The notes beneath the pieces were generated by a model. The model saw only the letters and a program-made list of their open reading frames with translations, was not told where the DNA came from and did no database searches. Position numbers and translations under genes: made by a program. Of a stretch of 64,000 bases of DNA, positions 1 to 7,783 are shown piece by piece. Position 1 is the stretch's first letter. Every line of letters starts with the position of its first letter. Source of the DNA: Pseudomonas jessenii (lineage in GTDB: Bacteria > Pseudomonadota > Gammaproteobacteria > Pseudomonadales > Pseudomonadaceae); the NCBI RefSeq assembly GCF_002236115.1, contig NZ_NIWT01000002.1, positions 558,001-622,000 of the forward strand, written 5' to 3'.

Positions 1-652
1 TCAGGCAGTACCCACGATTCCTTACTGCACGGAAAAGACGTTCGCCGTTGCTGGCGTTTTTAAACTTTTCCTGTAGTCGGCTCAGGCACATTTCGAGACC
101 CCGATAGTGTTCAGGTTCTCTGCCGATACTGCGGATAAGATCGTCCTTGCTGACCACGCGATCTTCATGGTGCAGCATTTTTTTGAGCAGCGTGGCCTCC
201 AGGCCAGTCAAGGCAATCTCCACGCCATCTTTGGTCAGCGCGCCGTTGGCATCGCTCAGTCGCCAGGTTTCAGTCAGTGGAGCGTGCGGTTTGGCCGCCT
301 GGGAGACGCATTCCCTGGTGTCATCTCTGGCGTTGTCCGCAGTTGATGTGAAGTGAGTAAATTTCGTTACGGATTGGACTGCTTGCCATTCGGACTTGAA
401 CGTCGAAAGGATGCGCTGGGTATCATGCTTGATAACCGGAGGAACCATCTTGGCTACCTGCGGGGAAATAAATTCCATAAGCTTGGGGGCAGAAGTGGGT
501 GGGGCAACGCCTTCATAAAACATCTTTGCCTGTGACGTGCCGTAACTGTTATATCGCTTGCTGGTCAGTAATGCCTCAAGCTCTAGTTGTAGTGCGGGGT
601 TGTGAGTAACCACGACAAAGTATTTTCTAGGGAGGTTTGTGCTGCTATCCAT
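1..652 (-). CDS. Winged-helix (OmpR/PhoB C-terminal type) regulator, 3' end cut by window edge
   Basis: An uninterrupted reading frame of 217 codons starts at the ATG complementary to 650-652 and runs off base 1. An AGGAGAG ribosome binding site lies just upstream of the ATG. Residues about 132-217 read as an OmpR/PhoB winged helix: a helix with LTGLEATLLKKML, a recognition-helix stretch around RGLEMCLSRLQEKF, and the wing ending RNRGYCL, the equivalent of the usual RGRGYRL. That wing normally sits a few residues from the C-terminus, so little is missing. Residues 1-130 match no domain I recognise and have no membrane segment or receiver. It is the last visible gene of a leftward unit with the degenerate EAL gene (34-base gap) and another winged-helix gene. 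The target genes are unknown and may lie to the left. Confidence 0.75.
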   Translation of the reverse strand, partial: MDSSTNLPRKYFVVVTHNPALQLELEALLTSKRYNSYGTSQAKMFYEGVAPPTSAPKLMEFISPQVAKMVPPVIKHDTQRILSTFKSEWQAVQSVTKFTHFTSTADNARDDTRECVSQAAKPHAPLTETWRLSDANGALTKDGVEIALTGLEATLLKKMLHHEDRVVSKDDLIRSIGREPEHYRGLEMCLSRLQEKFKNASNGERLFRAVRNRGYCL

Positions 653-686
653 GGCTCTCTCCTGATTTGCACATCTGGGTGTTGAT

Positions 687-1430
687 TTAAAGGTTGTCGG
701 CAGGGGAGTAATGGCTCCCTTGGAAGTAATCAAAGGGCAGCGCACGTGCCAGTATATGGCTGGCAGCATGCTCGACTCTGTCCGCTATAAAGGAGACTTT
801 TGTGTTGTGAGTGAGCATGGTCATGCGTTCGTGGAGGCGATTGAATAATTCTGGATTGCCGCTGAGCTTGAGACTCAAGTCTAGAGAGGAAGTGGAAATC
901 TTTATATAGTCGAATAGATTCAGGGTTGTAAAGATTTCGATACTTTCATCATCGATGTTGTAATCGTCGAGCGCGATTTCTATGCCGTGATCTTTCAATA
1001 GATACACGTTATGAAGGATTTTCTTTTTTTCTGCGAAGCTGACTGCCGAGAGGGGTAGTTCATTGAGCGCGATAACCAGTGTCTGGCCAAATTCGCGCAG
1101 AGCAGCCCCGGACTGTATCAACTCTTCCGTGAGCGCAGAGTTGGCGAGGTCCGACTGTTTTACGCAAACAAAACTACGGCTTAAGTACTTGCTCCCGTTA
1201 GTGGTGTCGCGATCTTTTAGTGAGAACGCAATCAGCCTGGTTTGCATCAGTACTTCACTGTAGATCCCACTCATCTGATACGCCTCTGGCGCGCAGGGCG
1301 CGGAAGCAGAATCGTCAAAATGTATTCTGATCTCGCTGGCAAACGGGCAGTCATCCCGAGTGAGGATCAATTGTCGAGACAGGTAATGCTCTGCGTGATC
1401 GTAGAATCGCACGCTCCCTGTTGCGTTCAT
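687..1430 (-). CDS. Degenerate EAL-domain protein, probably catalytically inactive
   Basis: A 247-residue soluble protein. EAL-domain landmarks are visible in the C-terminal half: ALDDYN (155-156 DD) at the DDFGTG position, DYIKIS with Lys177 at the DxLKID position, FIADRVE (214-220) at the IAEGVE position, and FQG (236-238) at the QGY position. The E-A-L signature itself is absent; the expected region reads RLIAFSLKDRD. The first Glu of IAEGVE is Asp, so phosphodiesterase activity is unlikely. A role as a c-di-GMP binder or protein-interaction module is inference from other degenerate EAL proteins. The ribosome binding site is AGGGAG, about 10 bases before the ATG. It lies 29 bases after a winged-helix gene and 34 before another, so the three are probably co-transcribed. 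Confidence 0.8.
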   Translation of the reverse strand: MNATGSVRFYDHAEHYLSRQLILTRDDCPFASEIRIHFDDSASAPCAPEAYQMSGIYSEVLMQTRLIAFSLKDRDTTNGSKYLSRSFVCVKQSDLANSALTEELIQSGAALREFGQTLVIALNELPLSAVSFAEKKKILHNVYLLKDHGIEIALDDYNIDDESIEIFTTLNLFDYIKISTSSLDLSLKLSGNPELFNRLHERMTMLTHNTKVSFIADRVEHAASHILARALPFDYFQGSHYSPADNL

Positions 1431-1459
1431 AAAACAGAAACTCCCTTTTACATTAAGAA

Positions 1460-2200
1460 TCAGGTTGTCGAGATCAGACCCCTGATTAAACGATATCCAT
1501 GCCCACGGATACTTTGAATGGCGTTGGTTCCATACATGCCTTTTATTTTGCCGCGAAGGCGACTGATCGACTTTTCCAAGGCTCTTGGGTCATAAAAATT
1601 TATATTCAGCCCCATGATCCTGGCGATTTCATCATGGCTCAATATTTGGTTTTTGGTCTGAGAAAAAGCCTCAAGAATTTTCATTTCTGCAAACGATACA
1701 TCCAGTTTTTTATACTCGCCAATCAGGCACATGCGAGTAGGGTCCAAAAGCAGATTATGCTTTTTTTGCCATTCTGGACTGTTAAAAAATTCGGACAGTA
1801 CGTCACATTTTTTGTCTGCAAAAGTATCGCAATTAATACAGTAGTCGGCCCCGGCAAAGTAATACTTCATCTTGTTGTAGGTGCCTCTACCGGTGATGGC
1901 TACGAAAATTATTGACGCCAGATTTTCGGCGCGAATATTTTCTACCGTGGTGAGGCTTTCAACAAATGCTTGAGGGCTGTCGATTACGATAAAAATTGCA
2001 CGGTATGAATCAGTATTCTTGTTTCTTTTGAATGAGTTGCTATAGCACATTGCATCAACGGCAATATCCTTGCCTACGTGGCTTGCGACTAATTCCCTAA
2101 AGCCCTCAGCTAGCGTGTGGGTTCGCCCAACGGTGAGAATACCTTTCTCCTCCTTCGCGTAGCTGTGGTCTGTAGTCGTTATTTTCCCTGTAAGCATCAT
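1460..2200 (-). CDS. Winged-helix regulator with atypical receiver-like N-terminus
   Basis: A 246-residue protein. Residues about 154-242 form an OmpR-type winged helix: LDVSFAEMKILEAF, then ALEKSISRLRGKIK as recognition helix, then RGHGYRL as wing. Residues 18-140 follow the alternating strand/helix pattern of a receiver. There is an Asp at position 74 (IFIVID), a strand ending AITG, and AGADYCIN near the end. However, the acidic pair expected after strand 1 is missing (GILTVG) and the conserved Lys after strand 5 is not seen. Phosphorylation by a histidine kinase is therefore doubtful. Two ATGs are adjacent at 2200 and 2197; the upstream Shine-Dalgarno is weak (AAAG). It heads the leftward three-gene unit and may regulate it. 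Confidence 0.75.
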   Translation of the reverse strand: MMLTGKITTTDHSYAKEEKGILTVGRTHTLAEGFRELVASHVGKDIAVDAMCYSNSFKRNKNTDSYRAIFIVIDSPQAFVESLTTVENIRAENLASIIFVAITGRGTYNKMKYYFAGADYCINCDTFADKKCDVLSEFFNSPEWQKKHNLLLDPTRMCLIGEYKKLDVSFAEMKILEAFSQTKNQILSHDEIARIMGLNINFYDPRALEKSISRLRGKIKGMYGTNAIQSIRGHGYRLIRGLISTT

Positions 2201-2723
2201 GCTTTGACTCGGATGGGTGCTGGCATTTGAATGTTAAAGCACTCATTCTCGGTTGTGACTGACAATTGGTAACATTTCACTCGTTTTTCAAGCGGTCGCT
2301 ACCTTTTTTAACGTTGCAGGTGATTCTCACGTGATCGTTTGCTCGCCAATGGCTCAGGAGGCCTGATGGCCTATTGGAATCTCGCGGGCTGACAGATCAT
2401 GTCATTGTGCCATCTTTTGTCCCGGCGTCCCGGTTTTTCGCATCAATACGACCGTGCATGTCGCTAAAGTTCCCGCGGCTTGATTTTTTTCATTGGGTGC
2501 CATGAGGCGGTAGGGCTTTGTTGATTCAAGTGCGAGTGATTGCTCTTGTTTGGCTCGGAACTATCCAATATTAACCGTTATATAACGTTCATGTTGGTGG
2601 TGTTGACCATGGACATTTCATAACATTGAGTTTTATTAATTTGTCTAATGCGCTTTACTTTCGTGTTGGCGTTGAATCAGAGCGAAGTCGACGCATGGGT
2701 ATTTGTCGTTGAGGGAGGAATTA
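2201..2723. other. Divergent intergenic region, no gene seen
   Basis: A 523-base AT-rich stretch separates the divergent starts of the winged-helix gene and uppP. I see no convincing small ORF with a ribosome binding site. A perfect 10-base palindrome GTTATATAAC lies at 2577-2586 and could be an operator; this is unproven. Promoters for both directions must lie here. Confidence 0.4.
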
Positions 2724-3557
2724 ATGGATCTTTGGACAACCATATCAGTGTTGGTTTTAGGGATGGTCGAAGGTCTGACGGAGTTTTTGCCGATATCAAG
2801 TACAGGGCACCAGATTGTTGTCGCGGACTTGCTCAGCTTCGGCGGCGAGCGAGCCATGGCTTTTAACATCATCATTCAATTGGGCGCGATCCTGGCAGTT
2901 GTATGGGAGTTCCGTCGCAAGATTCTCGAGATCGTTACCGGCTTACCGACTCAACGCAATGCACAACGTTTCACCTTGAATCTATTAATCGGTTTTCTTC
3001 CGGCAGTGGTCCTGGGGGTGTTGTTCGCCGATAAGATCCATGAGTATCTGTTTAATCCAATCACTGTAGCAGTGGCATTAGTGGTGGGTGGCATCATCAT
3101 GTTGTGGGCCGAGCAGCGGGAACATGTGGTGTCTGTCGAGCATGTTGACGATATGCGCTGGGCCGACGCCCTCAAGGTCGGTTTCGCGCAATGCCTGGCG
3201 ATGATCCCGGGCACCTCGCGCTCCGGATCGACGATTATCGGCGGGTTGCTGTTTGGCCTGTCGCGTAAGGCGGCTACGGAGTTTTCGTTCTTTCTGGCGA
3301 TGCCGACCATGGTCGGTGCCGCCGTGTATTCAGGCTATAAGTATCGGGATCTGTTTCAGGCTGGCGACCTGCCGGTATTTGCGCTGGGTTTCGTGACGGC
3401 GTTCTTTTTCGCCATGATCGCCGTGCGTGGTTTGCTCAAGTTCATCGCCAGCCACAGTTACGCCGTGTTCGCCTGGTACCGGATCGGATTCGGTTTGCTG
3501 ATTCTGGCAACGTGGGTATTCGGTTGGGTTGACTGGACCGAGGCTGCAGCGCTCTGA
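2724..3557 (+). CDS. uppP: Undecaprenyl-diphosphate phosphatase (BacA/UppP)
   Basis: Dephosphorylates undecaprenyl pyrophosphate to recycle the lipid carrier for peptidoglycan and O-antigen synthesis, in the inner membrane. The 277-residue length and multiple membrane helices fit the family. Both signatures are intact: [14 protein letters not shown] at 16-29 and PGTSRSGST at 162-170, which contain the catalytic Glu, Ser and Arg residues. The ATG at 2724 is preceded by GAGGGAGGAA at ideal spacing; an in-frame TTG 21 bases upstream would lie on top of that site and is rejected. It is convergent with dusA, with a strong hairpin between them. Many Pseudomonas carry uppP paralogues, so this may not be the only copy. 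Confidence 0.95.
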   Translation: MDLWTTISVLVLGMVEGLTEFLPISSTGHQIVVADLLSFGGERAMAFNIIIQLGAILAVVWEFRRKILEIVTGLPTQRNAQRFTLNLLIGFLPAVVLGVLFADKIHEYLFNPITVAVALVVGGIIMLWAEQREHVVSVEHVDDMRWADALKVGFAQCLAMIPGTSRSGSTIIGGLLFGLSRKAATEFSFFLAMPTMVGAAVYSGYKYRDLFQAGDLPVFALGFVTAFFFAMIAVRGLLKFIASHSYAVFAWYRIGFGLLILATWVFGWVDWTEAAAL

Positions 3558-3564
3558 CACTTGC

Positions 3565-3591
3565 ACCAGGCTGCAGGACATGCAGCCTGGT
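3565..3591. terminator. Hairpin between convergent uppP and dusA
   Basis: A perfect 11-base stem (ACCAGGCTGCA at 3565-3575 with TGCAGCCTGGT at 3581-3591) and a 5-base loop lie between the two stop codons. No long T tract follows on either side, so it may act as an mRNA-stabilising 3' hairpin rather than an intrinsic terminator. Confidence 0.5.
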
Positions 3592-3606
3592 CGCAGGGGC
3601 TAACCG

Positions 3607-4602
3607 TTAACGCCCCTCAAGCAACTCCGCCGCTTGATCCAGCAACGCCAAAGGCTCTTTGGCCTTGTGAATATCCACCGACAATAACTGCCGAAACTTG
3701 CGTGCTCCCGGGAACCCGGTGCCCAGTCCAAGCACATGGCGAGTGATGTGGTGCATCGAACCACCTGCCGCGATGTGCGCCGCTATATAAGGACGCAACT
3801 GCGCCAGCGCATCAGCCCGGCTGATCACCGGCGCCGCGCTGCCGAACAGCTGCTGGTCCACCTCGGCCATCACATAAGGGTTGTGATACGCCTCGCGGCC
3901 CAACATCACTCCGTCAAACGTCTGCAAATGTTCGTGGCAAGCCTCCAGCGTCTTGATCCCGCCGTTGAGGATAATCTCCAGCTCAGGAAAATCCGCCTTC
4001 AACCGCGCTGCCACGTCATAACGCAGGGGCGGGATGTCACGGTTCTCCTTCGGCGACAATCCCTCCAGAATCGCGATCCGCGCATGCACGGTAAAACTGG
4101 TGCACCCGGCATCCCGCACCGTGCCGACGAAATCACACAGCTCCTCGTAACTGTCCCGGCCATTGATCCCGATACGGTGCTTGACCGTCACCGGAATCGA
4201 CACCGCATCACGCATCGCCTTCACACAATCGGCCACCAACTGCGGATGTCCCATCAGGCACGCGCCGATCATATTGTTCTGCACCCGATCACTCGGGCAG
4301 CCGACATTCAGGTTCACCTCATCGTAACCATGCTCCTGCGCCATGCGCGCACACGCGGCCAGGTCCAGCGGCACACTGCCACCGAGTTGCAGCGCGAGCG
4401 GGTGCTCGGCTTCGTTGTGCCGCAGGAAACGCTCGTGATCACCGTTGAGCAGGGCACCGGTGGTGACCATCTCGGTGTAGAGCAGGGCGTTTTTCGACAG
4501 CAGGCGCAGGAAGAAGCGGCAGTGGCGGTCGGTCCAATCCATCATCGGCGCGACGGAGAAACGGCGGGAGAGCGGGGCGGGTGTGGCGGTGGTTACGGAC
4601 AT
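3607..4602 (-). CDS. dusA: tRNA-dihydrouridine(20/20a) synthase DusA
   Basis: An FMN enzyme that reduces U20/U20a in the tRNA D-loop with NADPH. Its 331 residues match DusA. The N-terminal PMMDWTDRH (19-27) is diagnostic for the DusA subgroup, the catalytic Cys is in NVGCPSDRV (Cys102), and SPKENRDIPPLRY and the TRHVLGL C-terminal motif are present. dusA is a known insertion site for integrative elements, but no integrase lies next to it here. Downstream it converges with uppP; its upstream flank holds the structured leader and truncated gene at 4917-5150. Confidence 0.95.
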   Translation of the reverse strand: MSVTTATPAPLSRRFSVAPMMDWTDRHCRFFLRLLSKNALLYTEMVTTGALLNGDHERFLRHNEAEHPLALQLGGSVPLDLAACARMAQEHGYDEVNLNVGCPSDRVQNNMIGACLMGHPQLVADCVKAMRDAVSIPVTVKHRIGINGRDSYEELCDFVGTVRDAGCTSFTVHARIAILEGLSPKENRDIPPLRYDVAARLKADFPELEIILNGGIKTLEACHEHLQTFDGVMLGREAYHNPYVMAEVDQQLFGSAAPVISRADALAQLRPYIAAHIAAGGSMHHITRHVLGLGTGFPGARKFRQLLSVDIHKAKEPLALLDQAAELLEGR

Positions 4603-4916
4603 GGGGGATCTGGAATCGGTGAGGCTGGGAGGTGGGGAGTTTATCAGGAATGGGCCGGTGGGACTTGGGCATGCCTCAGGACGATTGAGCCGGTGCTGGG
4701 TATTGCGTTGATAACATCACGAAAAAGTAGGAGATTTCCCTCAAATCGCGTCCCCATTACCCATATTGCCCTCACTCTGATCACCCAGCTAACCTCCCTC
4801 CGTCGCTGAAAATCCAGCGACAAGGGGTTGGAAACCCTTCACAAGATCTTGGCGCACAGTGCGCTACCTGAATATAAGCAGGCGCTTTTTTCATGTCTGC
4901 TGTTAAAACAATGGCG

Positions 4917-4984
4917 GCTGTGCGCGGGGCACTTTCGGGTGCGCCGGGCTCCTGGATCCCTGGTCTTCCACACCCGTGCACAGC
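4917..4984 (+). ncRNA. Candidate structured RNA leader (three-way-junction-like)
   Basis: The sequence can fold with a closing stem of GCTGTGCGCGGG (4917-4928) pairing with CCCGTGCACAGC (4973-4984), 11 of 12 bases. It encloses a small hairpin GCAC-TTTCGG-GTGC (4929-4942) and a second GGG/CCC hairpin. I recall very similar blocks upstream of DUF6124-family small genes in other Pseudomonas genomes. Here it sits directly before the tail of such a gene. Whether it acts as RNA (leader) or as a DNA element is unknown. Confidence 0.45.
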
Positions 4985-4989
4985 TACCA

Positions 4990-5150
4990 CCCCAGACTTT
5001 GCTTGTTCGCTCGAAGGTTCAACACGCAGTTTGGCGCTGTCGATTCAGCAACTGGCGGTGGTGGGGGAGTTGTTGGTAAATCGAGCCTTGGATAATGTCG
5101 ATCCGCAAAGTAGTGGATGTGAGAGATCGCCAGGTGCGCACGGTTCCTGA
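4990..5150 (+). pseudogene. Truncated DUF6124-like gene (C-terminal remnant)
   Basis: The frame reads DFACSLEGSTRSLALSIQQL, then AVVGELLVNRALDNVDPQ, to a stop at 5150. This resembles the C-terminal third of the roughly 110-120-residue DUF6124 proteins common in Pseudomonas (recall, not a search). The expected N-terminal part, with its NPPETDP-like start and a 'LDHYL' helix, is absent. The structured leader that usually precedes the start codon runs directly into the C-terminal segment. The simplest reading is an internal deletion of about 200 bases. An in-frame ATG at 4893 gives an 85-residue fusion ORF through the leader, but it has no clear ribosome binding site. Confidence 0.5.
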
Positions 5151-5254
5151 ACCTACGCTGTCACCCCCCAAAGTTTCATGTTGCCCGGCACAGACGAGGC
5201 ATAGGATGACCGCCAAACGCCATGCCGCGCGCTTCAACCCACAGGAATCAAAAA

Positions 5255-5476
5255 ATGATCGCAAACCTCGTCAAAGTCTCGCTGCTTGCCGGTGCTTTGT
5301 TGTTGAGCGCCTGTTCGGGTGTGAGTTCTCATCGTGATTATTCCGCCGACTCGGTGCAGCCAGCCGGGTTTGGCCCGGGGCCGACCAGCAGCAATCCCGA
5401 CAAGATGAATTTCCATGGCAGTGCGCTCGGCAATAGCTTCGGCGAATACGGTTCAGGTTTGCTGCACGATGATTGA
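5255..5476 (+). CDS. Small putative lipoprotein
   Basis: A 73-residue protein with a signal peptide ending in the lipobox LLLSAC (Cys20 would be lipidated). The mature part of about 53 residues is rich in Ser, Gly and Pro and has no recognised domain. The ATG at 5255 follows CAGGAATCAAAAA, an acceptable ribosome binding site; an upstream in-frame ATG at 5222 would bury the signal peptide and is rejected. After Cys20 comes Ser-Gly, so outer-membrane sorting is likely by the +2 rule; this is inference. The function is unknown. It is convergent with the PheC-like gene. Confidence 0.8.
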   Translation: MIANLVKVSLLAGALLLSACSGVSSHRDYSADSVQPAGFGPGPTSSNPDKMNFHGSALGNSFGEYGSGLLHDD

Positions 5477-5491
5477 TACGCGGTCCGCAAT

Positions 5492-5526
5492 GAAGAAGGG
5501 CGCTCCTTTGGGGGCGGCCTTTGTTG
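5492..5526. terminator. Imperfect bidirectional terminator
   Basis: AAGGGCGCTCC and GGGGGCGGCCTTT form an imperfect stem with T residues after it, between the lipoprotein and the convergent PheC-like gene. Confidence 0.4.
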
Positions 5527-5544
5527 TGCGAAAAAAACGATCCG

Positions 5545-6330
5545 TTACTTGGCGTCAGGCACCGCCAGCCATTGGCGCAGAATCTTCTGGTAGTTGCCTG
5601 TCGCCTTGGCCAGGTGCAGCCACTGATCGACGTACAGCTTCCAGGTGATGTCGTCGCGGGGCAGCAGGTAGGCTTTTTCGCCGTATTGCATGTAGTGCGT
5701 GGGGTTGACCGCGCACAGGCCCGGTTTCAGCTTCTGCTGATACAGCGCCTCGGATGCGTCGGTGATCATCACGTCGGCTTTTTTATCCAGCAGTTCCTGA
5801 AAGATGGTCACGTTGTCGTGCAACTTCAATTGCGCCTTGGGCAGGAAGGCGTGGACGAAGGCTTCGTTGGTACCGCCGGCGGGTTCGACCAGGCGAACCG
5901 TTGGCTGATTGATCTGTTCGACGGTCTGGTACAGCGCCTGGTCTTCGCAGCGCACCAGCGGGATTTTGCCGTCGACGTCCAGGATGCTGCTGAAGAAGGC
6001 TTTTTTCTGCCGTTCCAGGGTGACCGAGATGCCGCCCATGGCGATGTCGCACTTGCCGGCGAGCATGTCGGGCATCAGGGTTTTCCAGGTGGTGGGCACC
6101 CACTCGACCTTGACGCCAAGGCTGTCGGCCAGGGCGCGGGCCATGGCAATGTCGATGCCGGAGTATTCGCCGTCCTCGGCTTTGAGGGTGTAGGGCTTGT
6201 AGTCGCCGGTGGTACAGACGCGCAGCTGTCCCTGTTGCATGACGCTGTCCAGATGCGAAGGTTCTGCCTGGGCGCCAAGGGAGAGTGCGAGCAAGCCGCC
6301 GAGCATCATTGCTCTTTTGATTTTCGTCAT
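5545..6330 (-). CDS. PheC-like periplasmic protein (cyclohexadienyl dehydratase / solute-binding family 3)
   Basis: A 261-residue exported protein; the signal peptide probably ends at AQA (20-22). The fold family is extracellular solute-binding family 3. Several segments track the periplasmic cyclohexadienyl (arogenate/prephenate) dehydratase PheC of P. aeruginosa as I recall it: TTGDYKPYT (40-48), a GGISVTLERQ stretch, EPAGGTNEAF, GEKAYLLPRD and YVDQWLHLA. PheC would give phenylpyruvate or phenylalanine in the periplasm. No ABC permease or ATPase gene is adjacent, which favours an enzyme over a transport receptor. Assignment as true PheC needs the active-site residues checked by alignment. 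It is transcribed alone, with a 90-base gap to copD. Confidence 0.7.
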   Translation of the reverse strand: MTKIKRAMMLGGLLALSLGAQAEPSHLDSVMQQGQLRVCTTGDYKPYTLKAEDGEYSGIDIAMARALADSLGVKVEWVPTTWKTLMPDMLAGKCDIAMGGISVTLERQKKAFFSSILDVDGKIPLVRCEDQALYQTVEQINQPTVRLVEPAGGTNEAFVHAFLPKAQLKLHDNVTIFQELLDKKADVMITDASEALYQQKLKPGLCAVNPTHYMQYGEKAYLLPRDDITWKLYVDQWLHLAKATGNYQKILRQWLAVPDAK

Positions 6331-6420
6331 TGTTATCGGGCTTTTGTGCTGGAGTGGTTTTGAAAGGGGAGTGTAGTGAAACTTTCACCGGTGTGAAAAA
6401 TCAACGCCCCTGAAGATGAC

Positions 6421-7344
6421 TCATTCCACTTCCGGGCTCAACGTACCCAGCCACGCCACCAACCCCACAATCAATATCGCCGCGGCCATTTCCACCAACA
6501 CACTGCGCCGAAGTGCATGGGCTGCCACGCGATACTGGCCCTCTCGCAACGACCGCTCCAGCAAGGGGCCAAGATAAAAGCGGTTCAGCGCCGCCAACAC
6601 CAGCATCCCGGCAAACAGCAGTACTTTGATCGCCAGCAAAATTCCGTAGTGGCTGAGTAAAACCTCATCGAGTTTCGGCCCGACAATGAAGAGGTAGTTC
6701 ACCACGCCCGTCACGGTGATGATCACAACGACCAGCGCACCGACAAGCTCAAATCGCCTGACTGCGTGAGCCAGCAACCGTATGTGCGCTTCGGTTTGCA
6801 GGGCCCGGGGTTGCGCCATCAACGCAAACGCCAACAACGCGCCGAGCCAGACACCCGCCACCAACAGGTGCAGGATGTCCGTAGCGAAATGCCAGTAACG
6901 GCGACTGCCTTCGTCCATGGCGCCATGCCCGCTCCAGGCCAGACTGGCGAGGGCGATGCCGCCGGCCGTGGCGGCGATCACCAGGCTGATGCCGGGGGCG
7001 CGTGGGTTGAGCATCAACGCCAAACCCGCGACCGCTAATGCAATCATCCGCACGGCCCAGGCCAACCCGACGTCCGTCTCGAACAGCATCATTTCGAGGT
7101 GAGGGCGCAACTCGGTAACGTCTGATTCACCGCTCATGACGCGGACCATCAGCACCATGCCGGCGATGGACAGCAGCGCGCCGAGCCCGGCTGTTCCCGT
7201 CAATAGCCGGCGAAAGGGCAAGACTGTCCCGGATTGCCGTTCCTGTCCCTTGAAGCTGTAGAGCCCGAATAGCGCCACACCAAACAACAACATCAAATCC
7301 ACATACAACACAAACCGCAGCACGACGTTGGCCGAGTCGCTCAT
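6421..7344 (-). CDS. copD: Copper resistance protein CopD
   Basis: A 307-residue integral membrane protein with about eight hydrophobic helices, the usual length for CopD, which works with CopC in copper passage across the inner membrane. Histidines and Met residues lie in membrane-proximal positions (for example HFATDILHLLVAG, MVLMVRVM). It is the last gene of copABCD, only 3 bases after copC, so translational coupling is likely. It lacks an N-terminal YcnJ-like CopC fusion. No terminator with a T-run was found directly downstream. Confidence 0.9.
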   Translation of the reverse strand: MSDSANVVLRFVLYVDLMLLFGVALFGLYSFKGQERQSGTVLPFRRLLTGTAGLGALLSIAGMVLMVRVMSGESDVTELRPHLEMMLFETDVGLAWAVRMIALAVAGLALMLNPRAPGISLVIAATAGGIALASLAWSGHGAMDEGSRRYWHFATDILHLLVAGVWLGALLAFALMAQPRALQTEAHIRLLAHAVRRFELVGALVVVIITVTGVVNYLFIVGPKLDEVLLSHYGILLAIKVLLFAGMLVLAALNRFYLGPLLERSLREGQYRVAAHALRRSVLVEMAAAILIVGLVAWLGTLSPEVE

Positions 7345-7347
7345 CGA

Positions 7348-7731
7348 TCATTTCACTTTGAAGGTGACGTTGCCGGTGATCGGGTGGGTGTCCGACGACA
7401 CCGCGCGCCATTCGACCTTGTAGGTACCGGCAGCCAGGGGCGCTGCCGGGATGATGAACATGGTCTTCGGATCGCTGCCGCCGCTGACTTTGGCCTTGAC
7501 CGGCATTGGGGCGTGGGCCATGCCGGACATTTCGGTCATCAGCAGTTTTGCACCGGAAAACTGGGTGACGAGGTTTTCGGAGAAGTGCAGTTCGATCTTG
7601 TCGGGTGATGCACCTTCTACGCCTTCCGCCGGGGTGGAAGAGAGTAGTTTGGGGTGCGCTTGAGCGAGGGTGCTAACAAGCAGGCCGCTGAGCAACGCGA
7701 CTGCGATAGCGGTGGGTTTGAAGATGCGCAT
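7348..7731 (-). CDS. copC: Periplasmic copper-binding protein CopC
   Basis: A 127-residue CopC domain protein. The signal peptide ends at AQA, leaving a mature N-terminus HPKLLSSTPAEG whose His is the classic Cu(II) ligand. A central Met/His segment (MTEMSGMAHAPMPV) corresponds to the Cu(I) site, and SSDTHPITG near the end supplies another His. The start at MRIFKP is chosen because it has AAAGGA upstream and gives a normal signal peptide; a longer frame to 7836 would not. It lies 3 bases before copD and 52 after copB. Confidence 0.93.
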   Translation of the reverse strand: MRIFKPTAIAVALLSGLLVSTLAQAHPKLLSSTPAEGVEGASPDKIELHFSENLVTQFSGAKLLMTEMSGMAHAPMPVKAKVSGGSDPKTMFIIPAAPLAAGTYKVEWRAVSSDTHPITGNVTFKVK

Positions 7732-7783
7732 GCAAGGTCCTTTACCGCTCGAAGCGGTTGTTGTTGGTTTTGGGTGAGTCTGT

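Noticed and set aside
107..535. Small rightward ORFs at the left edge
   Set aside because: They lie over the leftward winged-helix gene, which has a clear domain and ribosome binding site.
3607..5254. Possible integrative element at dusA
   Set aside because: dusA is a known attachment site, but no integrase, excisionase or duplicated dusA end is visible here.
4828..5264. Other overlapping small ORFs in the dusA-lipoprotein gap
   Set aside because: No ribosome binding sites or recognisable motifs apart from the DUF6124-like frame.
6383..6398. TTTCAC-CGGT-GTGAAA inverted repeat upstream of the PheC-like gene
   Set aside because: Short arms and no further evidence; could be an operator but not supported enough to list as a feature.
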